A stretch of DNA of 64,000 bases from Schlesneria paludicola DSM 18645 (GTDB taxonomy: Bacteria > Planctomycetota > Planctomycetia > Planctomycetales > Planctomycetaceae). The DNA is taken from positions 1 through 64,000 of the forward strand of contig CAMBQP010000002.1 of NCBI GenBank assembly GCA_945869955.1, written 5' to 3'. A program made the translations under genes and the position numbers. Positions 43,697 through 54,414 of this stretch are shown one piece after another. Below the pieces are notes generated by a model. The model had not been told where the DNA came from and made no database searches. It was given only the letters and a program-made list of their open reading frames with translations. How positions within the stretch are numbered: the stretch's first letter is position 1; every line of letters begins with the position of its first letter.

Positions 43697-43855
43697 TCGA
43701 AGTGGGTCGCTTGTTCGATGCGAGATGAACTCCTGATTGATCTGATCAAGATTGTCAGACAAAAAGATTGTCAGACAAAACGATTTGACCCATAATTCCT
43801 CGCAGGACAAACGGTCAGAGATTATGGTGCAGCAACGGTCTCGGTGATAGTGATC

Positions 43856-44446
43856 ATGCCTGATTTAGCGAAACATGCGAACGAATTTCAAATCCTGGTC
43901 TTGTCGGGCCCGAGCGGTAGCGGCAAGACGACGGTCGTGGAACGGCTGATCCTCGAATCTTCCGTTCCACTCGTGAAATCCATTTCCGCGACCACCCGAC
44001 CACAGCGGAAGGGGGAAGTCGACGGCGTTGCCTACTATTTCCTGTCCGCCGACGAATTTCTCCGGCGACGGGATCAGGGGGAGTTCCTCGAGACGGCCGA
44101 GGTTTTCGGGGCGGGTTACTGGTATGGTACACTCAAGTCGGAAATTGATCGGGCCAAAGCGGAAAAGGGCTGGGCCTTTCTCGAGGTGGACGTTGAGGGG
44201 GCCTTGAAGATCATGGCCCTGTTTCCCCATGCTCTGACCATTTTTTTGCAGCCCCCGTCCCTCGAAGTTTGCGAGCAGCGGCTCAGGTCTCGGGCGACAG
44301 ACTCGGAAGAAACCATTCAACGCCGACTGCGAAAGGTTCATGAAGAGCTGGCATTGGCAGACCGTTACTGTTATCAAGTAGTGAATGATCAACTCGACCA
44401 GGCCGTTAGCGAGATCAAAGAGATCATCGCAAGACACGCGATGTGA
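43856..44446 (+). CDS. gmk: Guanylate kinase
   Basis: The 196-residue enzyme phosphorylates GMP to GDP. The P-loop is [20 protein letters not shown]-binding residues sit in [21 protein letters not shown] and [30 protein letters not shown] and the lid region [16 protein letters not shown] complete it. The ATG at 43856 is chosen; an upstream GTG at 43844 is an alternative with no better ribosome site. The preceding gap contains a 16-base tandem repeat (agattgtcagacaaa at ~43747 and 43763). Confidence 0.96.
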   Translation: MPDLAKHANEFQILVLSGPSGSGKTTVVERLILESSVPLVKSISATTRPQRKGEVDGVAYYFLSADEFLRRRDQGEFLETAEVFGAGYWYGTLKSEIDRAKAEKGWAFLEVDVEGALKIMALFPHALTIFLQPPSLEVCEQRLRSRATDSEETIQRRLRKVHEELALADRYCYQVVNDQLDQAVSEIKEIIARHAM

Positions 44447-44537
44447 CACATAGAAATTCGGAAATTGCCCGCAGAAACGATTTTCCACGGGCGCTGCAAG
44501 TTCGATAGACGTTGCCTTAAATGAATGGAAGCCGAAA

Positions 44538-44804
44538 ATGCTCGACGAATTAAAAGAAGAAGAGATCGTAAAGAAGGTCGGTGGCCGCTTTAAATTGTCG
44601 TCGTTGATCCAGAAGCGAATGGTGGTTCTCAACCGCGGAACTCGGCCACTGGTCGATATTCAGACCAAGAATCCCATGGAAATTGTCGTTCAGGAAATCA
44701 TCCAGGACAAAATTTATCTGGATGCCAGCGGTGCCGTGATGACTCGTAGCGACGAAAATCGCGAGCGTCATTTCTCGAGCGGACCGTCTCTCGACGATAT
44801 GTGA
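44538..44804 (+). CDS. rpoZ: DNA-directed RNA polymerase omega subunit
   Basis: The 88-residue protein follows gmk, the usual place for omega. It contains [32 protein letters not shown], corresponding to the omega core where YxLxxxAxKRAxQL is usual, in the diverged planctomycete version. [22 protein letters not shown] then matches the second half. Omega stabilises the beta' subunit. Sequence similarity is weak, so context carries much of the call. The C-terminal tail ([19 protein letters not shown]) is unstructured. Confidence 0.85.
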   Translation: MLDELKEEEIVKKVGGRFKLSSLIQKRMVVLNRGTRPLVDIQTKNPMEIVVQEIIQDKIYLDASGAVMTRSDENRERHFSSGPSLDDM

Positions 44805-44851
44805 TTCTGCCCACGGACGCTTTCCGTCACAGAATCGAATCAGACACAAAC

Positions 44852-44871
44852 CGGGGGGCATACGCCCCCCG
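44852..44871 (+). terminator. Strong GC hairpin between rpoZ and coaC
   Basis: A perfect 8-base stem (cggggggc / gccccccg) with an ATAC loop lies 47 bases after rpoZ. Only a weak T stretch (atctttgg) follows, so it may be a partial terminator or mRNA 3'-end stabiliser within the cluster. Confidence 0.6.
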
Positions 44872-44899
44872 ATCTTTGGATTGAGGCCGTGCGTGGTCT

Positions 44900-45460
44900 A
44901 TGACAGGTCGCGAAATGACAGGTCGCGAAATTCTGCTGGGAGTCTCCGGCGGCATTGCCGCGTATAAGTCTGCCGACTTGTGCAGCAAGCTCGTCCAGGC
45001 TGGGGCTAGCGTCTCGGTCGTGATGACCGAGTCCGCCGCCCAATTCATTGGGCCAACCACCTTTGAAGCCCTGACTGGTCGCCCGGTCTCTTCTCATTTA
45101 TTTCATCCGATCGAACATTTTCGCGGTGAACATATCGGCTTAGCACAACGGGCCGAACTGTTTGTCGTCGCGCCGGCCACCGCCCATTTTCTGGCTCAGG
45201 CGGCCGGGGGATTTGCGAGCGATCTGCTCTCGACTCTGGTGCTAACCGCCACCTGTCCACTCATTCTTGCCCCCGCCATGAATTGTGAAATGTGGGCCAA
45301 GCCCGCAGTTCAACGGAACGTTCAACAGTTGCGCGCGGATGGTGTACACTTTGTTGATCCGGGATCCGGCTGGTTGAGCTGCGGGCAGGTTGGTGCCGGT
45401 CGCATGGCAGAACCGGTCGAGATCCTCACCGCTATGCAGCGTTTGCTGGGTTCCCTCTGA
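44900..45460 (+). CDS. coaC: Phosphopantothenoylcysteine decarboxylase (separate CoaC flavoprotein)
   Basis: This 186-residue HFCD flavoprotein has [36 protein letters not shown], the FMN/His region ([45 protein letters not shown]) and [18 protein letters not shown] with the substrate-binding PAMN motif. It decarboxylates phosphopantothenoylcysteine in CoA synthesis. In most bacteria it is fused to CoaB; here it is a separate gene 28 bases before coaB. The first ten codons are a perfect duplication (MTGRE twice, 15 bases), so two ATG starts (44900 and 44915) are available. The second fits the family better. Confidence 0.92.
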   Translation: MTGREMTGREILLGVSGGIAAYKSADLCSKLVQAGASVSVVMTESAAQFIGPTTFEALTGRPVSSHLFHPIEHFRGEHIGLAQRAELFVVAPATAHFLAQAAGGFASDLLSTLVLTATCPLILAPAMNCEMWAKPAVQRNVQQLRADGVHFVDPGSGWLSCGQVGAGRMAEPVEILTAMQRLLGSL

Positions 45461-45488
45461 TGGCGAAAAGGCCGATTGAGTTATTCCG

Positions 45489-46115
45489 ATGCGTATTTTG
45501 ATCACCGCCGGTCCTACCCGTGAATATCTTGACGATGTTCGGTATCTCTCGAATGCGAGCAGTGGCCGAATGGGCTACGCAATCGCCGAAGCGGTCCTGG
45601 CGGCAGGCCATCAGGCGGTGCTGGTGAGTGGTCCTGTGATGTTGACCCCTCCCCATGGCAGTGAAGTTCACCCTGTCGAGACCACCGCTGAATTGCATGA
45701 CGTCTGCAATCGCCTGTTTCAGGATTGTGACGGAGCGATCGCCACTGCGGCGGTCTGTGACTACCGGCCCCGAGCCCGCTTTCCCGGTAAACTGGCCAAG
45801 ACCGGAGTTTCACTCGAACTGGAACTGGTCGAAACCGCAGATGTGCTGGCAGACCTGGGTTTGCAGAAGGGTCACCGCTGGCTGGTCGGCTTTGCCTTGG
45901 AATCGGATGAATTCGCCCACGTGAATGCCTTGCGAAAGTTGAAACACAAAAACTGTGACGCCATCGTATTGAATCGGCCAACCGCGATTGGATCGACCAC
46001 GAATCAGATCGAGATCATCAACCCGGTGGGAGCGACCGTCGCCTCCTTTTCCGGTGCGAAGACCGACGTGGCACATGAGTTATGGAATTGGATTTCGGTC
46101 CAGCTGGTGAAATAA
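45489..46115 (+). CDS. coaB: Phosphopantothenate-cysteine ligase (separate CoaB)
   Basis: The 208-residue protein starts RILITAGPTREYLDDVRYLSNASSGRMGYAIAEA, the nucleotide-binding signature of CoaB. AAVCDYRPRARFPGKLAKT follows, with the conserved Lys of the flexible clasp. LVGFALESDEFAHVNALRKLKHKNCDAIVLNRP is the C-terminal block. It joins cysteine to 4'-phosphopantothenate. Paired with the preceding coaC, the two genes supply what is one fused CoaBC polypeptide in most bacteria. The ribosome site is weak, so translation probably relies on coupling. Confidence 0.92.
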   Translation: MRILITAGPTREYLDDVRYLSNASSGRMGYAIAEAVLAAGHQAVLVSGPVMLTPPHGSEVHPVETTAELHDVCNRLFQDCDGAIATAAVCDYRPRARFPGKLAKTGVSLELELVETADVLADLGLQKGHRWLVGFALESDEFAHVNALRKLKHKNCDAIVLNRPTAIGSTTNQIEIINPVGATVASFSGAKTDVAHELWNWISVQLVK

Positions 46116-46457
46116 TCGCCAATTTGCCCGCATGATCGGGATAACCGGCAAACTCTGTCCAGGGTTCACCCCATTTTTCGCTGCGTATTCTCTACGCGAC
46201 GGGAATTCGAATGCTATGGTTATGCTGTACGAGGTCTCTCTGTTTTGATCTCCCCGTCCAACCGCACAATTTTCCGCTGCCAGACAGCGTGTCGCAGTAC
46301 CCGGGCTTGATTTCATGCTGGATGACGTGATTGATGATTTCACGTGCTTGATGAGATCACGGCGAGTGAATTTCCGCATGGTGGTGTTTCGTTCGTGGTG
46401 AGTAAGGCCGAGCCAATCCGGTGTCGTATTTTGGCTCAGATCTGTGGCGGAGGAAAA
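46116..46457. other. Intergenic region upstream of ftsK
   Basis: This 342-base spacer has several gatga/tcacg words around 46320-46370 that could pair, but no clear regulator site. Frames crossing it have no protein character. It likely contains the ftsK promoter. Confidence 0.45.
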
Positions 46458-49088
<2,631 letters not shown>

Positions 49089-49209
49089 TTGCCAAATATC
49101 GCACAATAGCATCAATCGAAGTTCGTCTCTTCGCAGCGAAGTGTTTTCCCTGCGAACGGCGTGACAGTCCTGGATGGGGCTGCAGGGTCTGAACAGGCCT
49201 GGGATTTTG

Positions 49210-49316
49210 GGACCAGAGTGTGACCTCAGCGCAACCTCCGGGTGACCTCAGTGTGATCAGTGTCTGATTACCGGGTGATCGCCGGGTGACCGCAGTGTGA
49301 CCACAGTATGACCGAA
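49210..49316. repeat. Degenerate gtgacc / ccgggtga repeat block
   Basis: Between ftsK and rsmD, about eight degenerate copies of an 11-13-base unit (gtgacc-cag, ccgggtga-c) follow one another. No protein character is seen. The arrangement resembles expanded direct repeats rather than hairpins. Confidence 0.7.
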
Positions 49317-49353
49317 GTCGGCGAGACGATCTTAACGAATTGAAAGACTTTGC

Positions 49354-50010
49354 ATGCGAATTATTGCCGGACAGTTTCGTCGACGAACATTGCTCACGAA
49401 CCCCGGTCTGACGACACGTCCGATCATTGATCGTGCGAAGGTGATGTTGTTCGACCACATTCGGCATCGGATGCCCGGCGCGAAAGTTCTCGACATCTAC
49501 TCGGGGACCGGGACGCTCGGCTTCGAATCGCTCAGCCGTGGTGCGACCAGCGTCGTCTTTTGCGAGCAGGACCATCGGGCCCACGAACTGTTGGTGAAGA
49601 ATGTCGAAATGCTGAAGGTTCAGGCGCAGACGTTATGCTGGCGCGTCGACTGTTTGCGTTGTTCGTTCAAAGCGCAGGGAGGCCCCTGGTATCCCTACAA
49701 CGTGATTTTTTTCGATCCTCCGTACGTGATGATTGAAAAGGATTTACACCCTGGGACGTTGATGTACCGGTCACTCGATCGTCTGACACGGCCCGAGTTA
49801 ACCAGCGACGACGCGATGCTGGTCGTTCGTACCCCCAGCGAAGCCAAATTCGTGATGCCACTCGCTTGGGAAACCACACAGGTGATCTCGGTCGCCAGTA
49901 TGGATATTCACCTGATGCACAAACGCCTGGATCTGGTCTTCAATCCCACCACCGATGCTGCAGAAACGTCGGAAATAGTGGATGATGCAGGGATTGAGCC
50001 GACGGTGTAA
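49354..50010 (+). CDS. rsmD: 16S rRNA (guanine-N2)-methyltransferase RsmD
   Basis: The 218-residue SAM-dependent methyltransferase starts with the RsmD signature MRIIAGQFRRRTLLTNPGLTTRPIIDRAKVMLFDHI. SAM motif I VLDIYSGTGTLGFESLSRGA and the catalytic VIFFDPPYVM follow. RsmD methylates G966 of 16S rRNA during 30S maturation. The C-terminal ~20 residues are a poorly conserved tail. The length is slightly above the usual 185-200. It is a single gene bordered by repeat-rich DNA on both sides. Confidence 0.94.
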   Translation: MRIIAGQFRRRTLLTNPGLTTRPIIDRAKVMLFDHIRHRMPGAKVLDIYSGTGTLGFESLSRGATSVVFCEQDHRAHELLVKNVEMLKVQAQTLCWRVDCLRCSFKAQGGPWYPYNVIFFDPPYVMIEKDLHPGTLMYRSLDRLTRPELTSDDAMLVVRTPSEAKFVMPLAWETTQVISVASMDIHLMHKRLDLVFNPTTDAAETSEIVDDAGIEPTV

Positions 50011-50240
50011 CGACGTTTTGAGCTTTTGTCGCTCGACCACAAACCCCCTGCCGGTGAATCGAGCTTTTTAACGCCGACGCAGAGCTTACACAGGAATTTG
50101 AAAGCGTGTTCAATTTAAAAACGGGGATCTACCAGAGTGGTTCTCATCGTTTCGCTGACGGCGCGATTTACATCGATAAACCAAAGCCTTGATCAACGAG
50201 GTGGATTTAGCGGTGACTGATTGGATTCTTAAATTTATGC

Positions 50241-50270
50241 CACGGCTTGTCCGCCCTGGGACAAGCAGTG
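50241..50270. repeat. Palindromic REP-like hairpin
   Basis: The stem cacggcttgtcc/ggacaagcagtg has one mismatch and a 6-base loop. Related hairpins recur four times in the next kilobase. Confidence 0.75.
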
Positions 50271-50357
50271 CCGAACGTCGCTGGGTCCGCCACCCAAAAT
50301 TCGCCGCCGCTTGTTTTACGATATGGCGTCGTCAAGGTGTCACCAACAGACGAAGAG

Positions 50358-50387
50358 CACTGCTTCTCCGAAGACTCCGAAGCAGTG
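50358..50387. repeat. Palindromic REP-like hairpin
   Basis: A perfect 9-base stem cactgcttc/gaagcagtg encloses a 12-base loop. It belongs to the same family as the hairpin at 50241. Confidence 0.8.
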
Positions 50388-50702
50388 GCACTCGAGCGAT
50401 TCTTAGCTGGTCAGTCGTTGCTTCCACCGACGCGGGGTCGAGGGAGAGCGGTTTTGCGATCGATATCAACCGACGTTCGAAGAGGTCGGCTGAACACTGA
50501 CCCGCCTGCGCCTGTGGCTACGGGTCAAACGGTGAGGCTTGTACCACATGGTGAAACCGCAGGGTTTCACTGCTCAGTTTCACCGCGCCTCGAAGAGCAT
50601 CGCGTCAATCGGTGCCCATGATACACCCGAGGTGTCCTCGCTCGTGGGATCTTTGCCGAGTGTGGGACCGAGGGCTTGATTCGTGGTATTCAGGCCGGGT
50701 GA

Positions 50703-50750
50703 CACGGCTTCGGAGTCCACAAAGAAGCAGGGCGCTTCGTCTTTCTCGTT
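50703..50750. repeat. REP-like unit, direct copy of the one at 51092
   Basis: The sequence begins cacggcttcggagtccac, includes agaagcag and ends ttcgtctttc. It matches 51092-51138 in the same orientation with a few changes and shares the gcttc/gaagc stem. Confidence 0.7.
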
Positions 50751-50826
50751 TCTTCCAGCGACGCCATGTCGTCAGTCCGGTTTTTGCTCAGTAGTGACTT
50801 ATGATGCCACTGAGAGGACTGCGGTG

Positions 50827-51029
50827 TGTCCCCTCGCCCCGGTACTCCGGGGAGAGAGTTAGGGTGAGGGGTCTTTTTCCGTTGCCGTTAAACGTAAATA
50901 GTCCATCGAATTCTTGGTGATTCACCAGAAAATGAATTGCGAAAGGATCGCGAACTGCCGCGGGTGATTTTGACGTTCGAAGAGCCCCTCACCCTAACCC
51001 TCTCCCCGGAGTACCGGAGCGAGGGGACA
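50827..51029. repeat. 45-bp inverted repeat pair enclosing 113 bp
   Basis: The left arm is 50827-50871 and the right arm 50985-51029. They are reverse complements with about two mismatches over 45 bases. Each arm contains ggtactccgg and a gttagggtgagggg segment. The 113-base interior has no ORF, giving a short MITE-like unit. Confidence 0.85.
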
Positions 51030-51091
51030 GGACCTGCCTGCCGTCTTTCTCTATGAGATGAGGTTCGTGTCATCGCCGCTTGGAAGAGTGG

Positions 51092-51138
51092 CACGGCTTC
51101 CGAGTCCGCAGAGAAACAGTGCTTTTCGTCTTTCGTGG
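51092..51138. repeat. REP-like unit, direct copy of the one at 50703
   Basis: The sequence begins cacggcttccgagtccgc and includes agaaacagtgc then ttcgtctttc. The stem gcacggcttc/gaaacagtgc pairs at eight of ten positions. Confidence 0.7.
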
Positions 51139-51210
51139 ATCGTCTGGTGGGACGACATCGTTAGACAGGAAGCGGTGAATTTGTGGTGACGTGCCCAGAG
51201 TCGTTCGGCT

Positions 51211-51236
51211 CTGCTTGTCCCCGAGCGGACAAACAG
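51211..51236. repeat. Palindromic REP-like hairpin
   Basis: The stem ctgcttgtcc/ggacaaacag has one mismatch and a 6-base loop. It is closely related to the hairpin at 50241. Confidence 0.7.
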
Positions 51237-51590
51237 TGGTATGAAGCCTCAGAATCCGTCTTCGCGGGGTGGTTGGCCGACGTGGGGTGTTTGGGCCGAA
51301 CGCAAGGCCAGCGCGCGGTCTGGGACATGGGTCACACGAAAAGCGATTGATTTCTGGCCCCCTTGAGATCCTTTCTCTTCCTCCCGCTTCTTTGTCATTC
51401 GCGGTACTGTGTTGGATAACCTCAAAAATTCGCTGTGACTTGCGTGCTTCCGATTCAAATGGAGGCGTGACACCGGTCATCCACTTGTGTATCCGTGCGT
51501 AAGAGGTCAAAATTGATGAACTTGGCCTGCCGCGAATCCGGTGGCCGGTGAATCCCCAATCTTGAACTTGAACAAAACGGAACAGCAGCA

Positions 51591-52379
51591 ATGTCGACGG
51601 GAAACTACCTGAATGATTTGTTCGGTCTTCACGGCTTGACCGCAATCGTGATCGGTGGCACCGGGACCTTGGGAGGCTCGTTTTGCGATGCACTGGCGGG
51701 GGCTGGTGCCCACGTGCTGGTGGTGGGGCGGAATGAAGAACATGGCACCGAGCGTGTTCGCCTGATCCAGGAACGGGGTGGATCCGCCGAATACTTTTCC
51801 TGCGACGCGACGCGGCATGACGATCTGAATGGACTGGTCAGCCACCTGCGGGCGAATGGACGCGAGGCCAATATCCTCATCAACGGTGCCGGGGTGAACT
51901 CGGCCACCCCCTTTCTGGATATCGGTGAAGAAGAATGGGAGCGGATTCTGAATGTCAACCTGCGGGGTGTGCGACTCGCCTGTCAGGTGCTGGGGAAAGA
52001 GATGCTTGAACGAGGAACCAAAGGGTCGATCATCAATATCGCCTCGGTCAGTGCCGGCCCGCCGCTCTCGCGTGTCTTCACCTATTCGCTCACCAAAGCC
52101 GCAGTCATCAGCCTGACCCAGAACCTGGCTCGTGAATGGGCACCCAAAGGAATTCGTGTGAATGCACTTTCCCCAGGGTTCTTTCCTGCCGAACAAAACA
52201 AAAAAGTGTTGACCCCCGACCGGATCGAAAGTGTGATGCGGCATACGCCGATGGCTCGATTCGGTTCACCGGAAGAGCTGGCTGGGGCGATCTTGCTGCT
52301 CGCCTCGCCCAAAGCAGGTAGCTTCCTGACCGGCCACAATCTGCTGGTAGATGGCGGATTCACCTCCATGACGATTTAG
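51591..52379 (+). CDS. Short-chain dehydrogenase/reductase (classical SDR)
   Basis: The 262-residue NAD(P)-dependent oxidoreductase has the Rossmann motif TAIVIGGTGTLGGSFCDALAGAG, LINGAGVNSATPF (NNAG equivalent), the Ser in INIASVSAG, and Tyr/Lys in YSLTKAAVISLTQNLAREWAP. GIRVNALSPGFFPAEQN and a LTGHNLLVDGGF C-terminus follow. The pattern resembles gluconate 5-dehydrogenase or 2-deoxygluconate 3-dehydrogenase-like SDRs, but substrate cannot be read from sequence. It is cytoplasmic. It precedes a ThuA protein on the same strand, with a tandem repeat between them, and both may act in sugar metabolism. Confidence 0.92.
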   Translation: MSTGNYLNDLFGLHGLTAIVIGGTGTLGGSFCDALAGAGAHVLVVGRNEEHGTERVRLIQERGGSAEYFSCDATRHDDLNGLVSHLRANGREANILINGAGVNSATPFLDIGEEEWERILNVNLRGVRLACQVLGKEMLERGTKGSIINIASVSAGPPLSRVFTYSLTKAAVISLTQNLAREWAPKGIRVNALSPGFFPAEQNKKVLTPDRIESVMRHTPMARFGSPEELAGAILLLASPKAGSFLTGHNLLVDGGFTSMTI

Positions 52380-52418
52380 TGATTTCGTGAAGTAATAAAA
52401 GAGGATTTCGTAAAAAAG

Positions 52419-52478
52419 CGACTCAGTAAAACACGACTCAGTAAAACACGACTCAGTAAAACACGAATTCGTAAACCA
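52419..52478. repeat. 15-bp tandem repeat, about four copies
   Basis: Three perfect copies of cgactcagtaaaaca (52419-52463) and one degenerate copy fill most of the gap between the SDR and ThuA genes. The repeat lies about 40 bases upstream of the ThuA start, so it could touch the promoter or leader. Confidence 0.9.
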
Positions 52479-52516
52479 CGGTATCTCCCCCAATCCCTTT
52501 CAGAGAGACACACACA

Positions 52517-53566
52517 GTGCTGCACAACACCTGCTTTCGTTCACGGCTTACTTCTCTGCTGCCAGCCGCGGCAGTCCTGTTTTTCGCAGGATTTTCTGCG
52601 ACGACCCTTCAGGCAGAGGATCAATGGATTTCGTTTGCGGGGGGTGACGGACCGGGTAAAGGAAAGCAGATCGTGCTGGTGGGTGGCGACGAGGAATATC
52701 GTTCCGAAGAATGTTTGCCTCAGTTGGCGAAGATCCTTTCGTCCCAGCATGGTTTTCGCTGCACCGTTTTGTTCGCCATCGATCCTGCCTCGGGCGAAAT
52801 TAATCCCGATGTGAACAACAACATTCCCGGCCTGGAATCGCTAAAGACCGCCGACCTGATGATCATTGCCGCCCGGTTTCGCAATCTTCCCGACGAGCAG
52901 ATGCAGCACATTGTTGACTATCTTGAATCGGGTCGCCCGGTGATCGGTCTCCGCACGGCCACGCATTCTTTTAACATTCCCGGTGGCAAGAAGTTTTCGA
53001 AGTATTCGTGGAACACCGATGACAAAACCTATGAACAAGGTTTTGGTCGTCAGGTTCTGGGAGAAACCTGGATCAGCCATCACGGAAATCATGGTTCACA
53101 AAGCACACGGGGACTGATTGCCAAGGGCCAGGAAAAGCATCCGATTCTGCGGGGAATCAAAGAAGGCGAGATTTGGGGCCCGACGGATGTCTATGGTGTC
53201 CGCTTGCCTCTCCCCGGCGATAGCGCACCGCTGGTGTTGGGACAGGTGGTGCAGGGGATGAAGCCGACCGATCCCGCCACGGAAGGGGCTCAAAACAATC
53301 CGATGATGCCGGTTGCCTGGACGAAGAGCTACAAAAGCGCTTCGGGCAAAACGGCTCGAGTCTTCACCACGACGATGGGTTCTTCGACAGACCTGGAAAA
53401 CACAGGGGTCCGAAGGCTGCTGGTGAATGCCACCTACTGGTCGGTCGGTCTCGAAGACAAAATTACCGACACACTGACCACTGGGATCGTCGGCGCATAC
53501 AAACCCTCACCCTTCAAATTTGGCGGCTACGTCAAAGGGAAAAAACCGGCTGACTACGCGAAGTAG
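52517..53566 (+). CDS. Secreted ThuA-domain protein
   Basis: The 349-residue protein has a signal peptide (LTSLLPAAAVLFFAGFSATTLQA). The ThuA/trehalose-utilisation fold of class I glutamine-amidotransferase-like type follows: KQIVLVGGDEEYRSEECLPQLAKILS, DLMIIAARFRNLPDEQMQHIVDYLESGRPVIGLRTATHSF and HHGNHGSQSTRG. ThuA-like domains in planctomycetes are linked to disaccharide or glycan utilisation, with the reaction uncertain. The GTG start at 52517 has a modest purine-rich ribosome site. It ends in KKPADYAK. The domain family is confident, the function inferred. Confidence 0.88.
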   Translation: MLHNTCFRSRLTSLLPAAAVLFFAGFSATTLQAEDQWISFAGGDGPGKGKQIVLVGGDEEYRSEECLPQLAKILSSQHGFRCTVLFAIDPASGEINPDVNNNIPGLESLKTADLMIIAARFRNLPDEQMQHIVDYLESGRPVIGLRTATHSFNIPGGKKFSKYSWNTDDKTYEQGFGRQVLGETWISHHGNHGSQSTRGLIAKGQEKHPILRGIKEGEIWGPTDVYGVRLPLPGDSAPLVLGQVVQGMKPTDPATEGAQNNPMMPVAWTKSYKSASGKTARVFTTTMGSSTDLENTGVRRLLVNATYWSVGLEDKITDTLTTGIVGAYKPSPFKFGGYVKGKKPADYAK

Positions 53567-53613
53567 TCGGGTGTTTCGCTTCACATTCCGAGTTGGCAAG
53601 ATTCCGGGTACGT

Positions 53614-53648
53614 CCCCCCGCAACGGTCGAAGTATCGCGACGGGGGGC
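53614..53648 (+). terminator. GC-rich hairpin downstream of the ThuA gene
   Basis: The stem ccccccg/cggggggc has a ~20-base loop and starts 47 bases after the stop. A cttgtcg stretch follows rather than a T tract. Possible terminator. Confidence 0.5.
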
Positions 53649-53728
53649 TTGTCGCCTCAATGACGATCATTATATTACGATCATTATTGAGCCTGGGGTA
53701 AGGTTGCTAAATAGGAAGAAGACGATTA

Positions 53729-53910
53729 ACCACAGAGGCACAAAGGCACAGAGAAAAAACGATGGCGAGAGAGTGTGGAAGAATTGGATTTAAAATCAGG
53801 GGGCGGATTTGTCACGGAATTTTCGCTGGGAAATTACAGGATTGATCGCATTTTTCTTTTTAAGAAATTGCCTCGTCTTGTTTTCCTTTGTGTCTTTGTG
53901 CCTCTGTGGT
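53729..53910. repeat. Inverted repeat pair (accacagaggcacaaag arms)
   Basis: The left arm at 53729-53757 starts accacagaggcacaaag. The right arm at 53887-53910 is its reverse complement, with 17 exact bases and partial matches beyond. They enclose about 130 bases without a gene. I recognise this word as a common dispersed intergenic repeat in planctomycete-type genomes. Confidence 0.85.
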
Positions 53911-53982
53911 AAATCCTGTCTTTTCTGGTTTTCCGCCAGTCGAGCAGATCAATCGCCGACGGGTTGCTGATGGGGGCCGACG

Positions 53983-54177
53983 ATGCTTCGGGATTTTATT
54001 ACCGAGGAAATACGCGAGATTCGACATCGCCTCGCGTCACAATTCGACAACAGCGTCGATCGAATCGGAGAGGACTTGCGCCGACGGCAAGCCGCGTCGG
54101 GCCGGCCAGTCGTGCAATTACCTAAACGCCCACCACGCAATATGGGATTGCCAAACAAGGCGTCCCAGCCGAGTTGA
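53983..54177 (+). CDS. Small conserved helical protein (antitoxin-like, unassigned)
   Basis: The 64-residue ORF begins LRDFITEEIREIRHRLASQFDNSVDRIGEDLRRRQAASGRPVVQLPKRPPR. This pattern (an E-E-R-x-I-R helix, a second DLRRR helix, then R-x-V-x-L-P-x-R) recurs in many short hypothetical proteins of cyanobacteria and planctomycetes, which I recall but cannot name. It lacks a known toxin partner nearby. GGGGG lies about six bases before the ATG. The last ten residues look non-conserved, so the C-terminus may be altered by adjacent repeats. Real gene likely, function unknown. Confidence 0.55.
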   Translation: MLRDFITEEIREIRHRLASQFDNSVDRIGEDLRRRQAASGRPVVQLPKRPPRNMGLPNKASQPS

Positions 54178-54373
54178 GTACCACCAAGCTGACCGATGCC
54201 ATTCAGCCGGTAGTGGATCGGGGCGATGATCCATGCGATTTGTGATGTCACAACGGCAACCTCATCAGGCACAAATACCTCCGGTCGACCCATCCTCGCC
54301 GATCAGATTAAAAACGGCGATTCAAACATTGTGATGTCGTATTTTCAGCGAGAACCGTATCCTCACGGTTTTC

Positions 54374-54409
54374 ACTGAAAGCTGAAAACTGAAAACTGAA
54401 AACTGATCT
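54374..54409. repeat. ctgaaaa repeat array
   Basis: About four copies of the 8-base unit ctgaaaac/ctgaaagc lie just past the 3' end of the esterase gene. It is the same unit as at 3690-3727. Confidence 0.8.
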
Positions 54410-54414
54410 CCCTG

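Larger units (their letters stand above)
50011..51590. other. Gene-free 1.6-kb stretch rich in palindromic repeats
   Basis: No frame here has recognisable protein character. The DNA contains at least five related hairpins of the cac-gcttc/gaag-cagtg type (50241-50270, 50358-50387, ~50703-50731, ~51092-51121, 51211-51236). It also contains a 45-base inverted repeat pair at 50827-50871 and 50985-51029. It looks like an accumulation site for REP/MITE-like elements between rsmD and the SDR gene. Confidence 0.7.

Noticed and set aside
50189-50621. Overlapping plus-strand ORFs in the repeat-rich stretch
   Set aside because: Both are built from palindromic repeats and lack domain or codon evidence.
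52419-52478. Possible CRISPR array
   Set aside because: The 15-base units are directly adjacent without spacers, so this is a simple tandem repeat.
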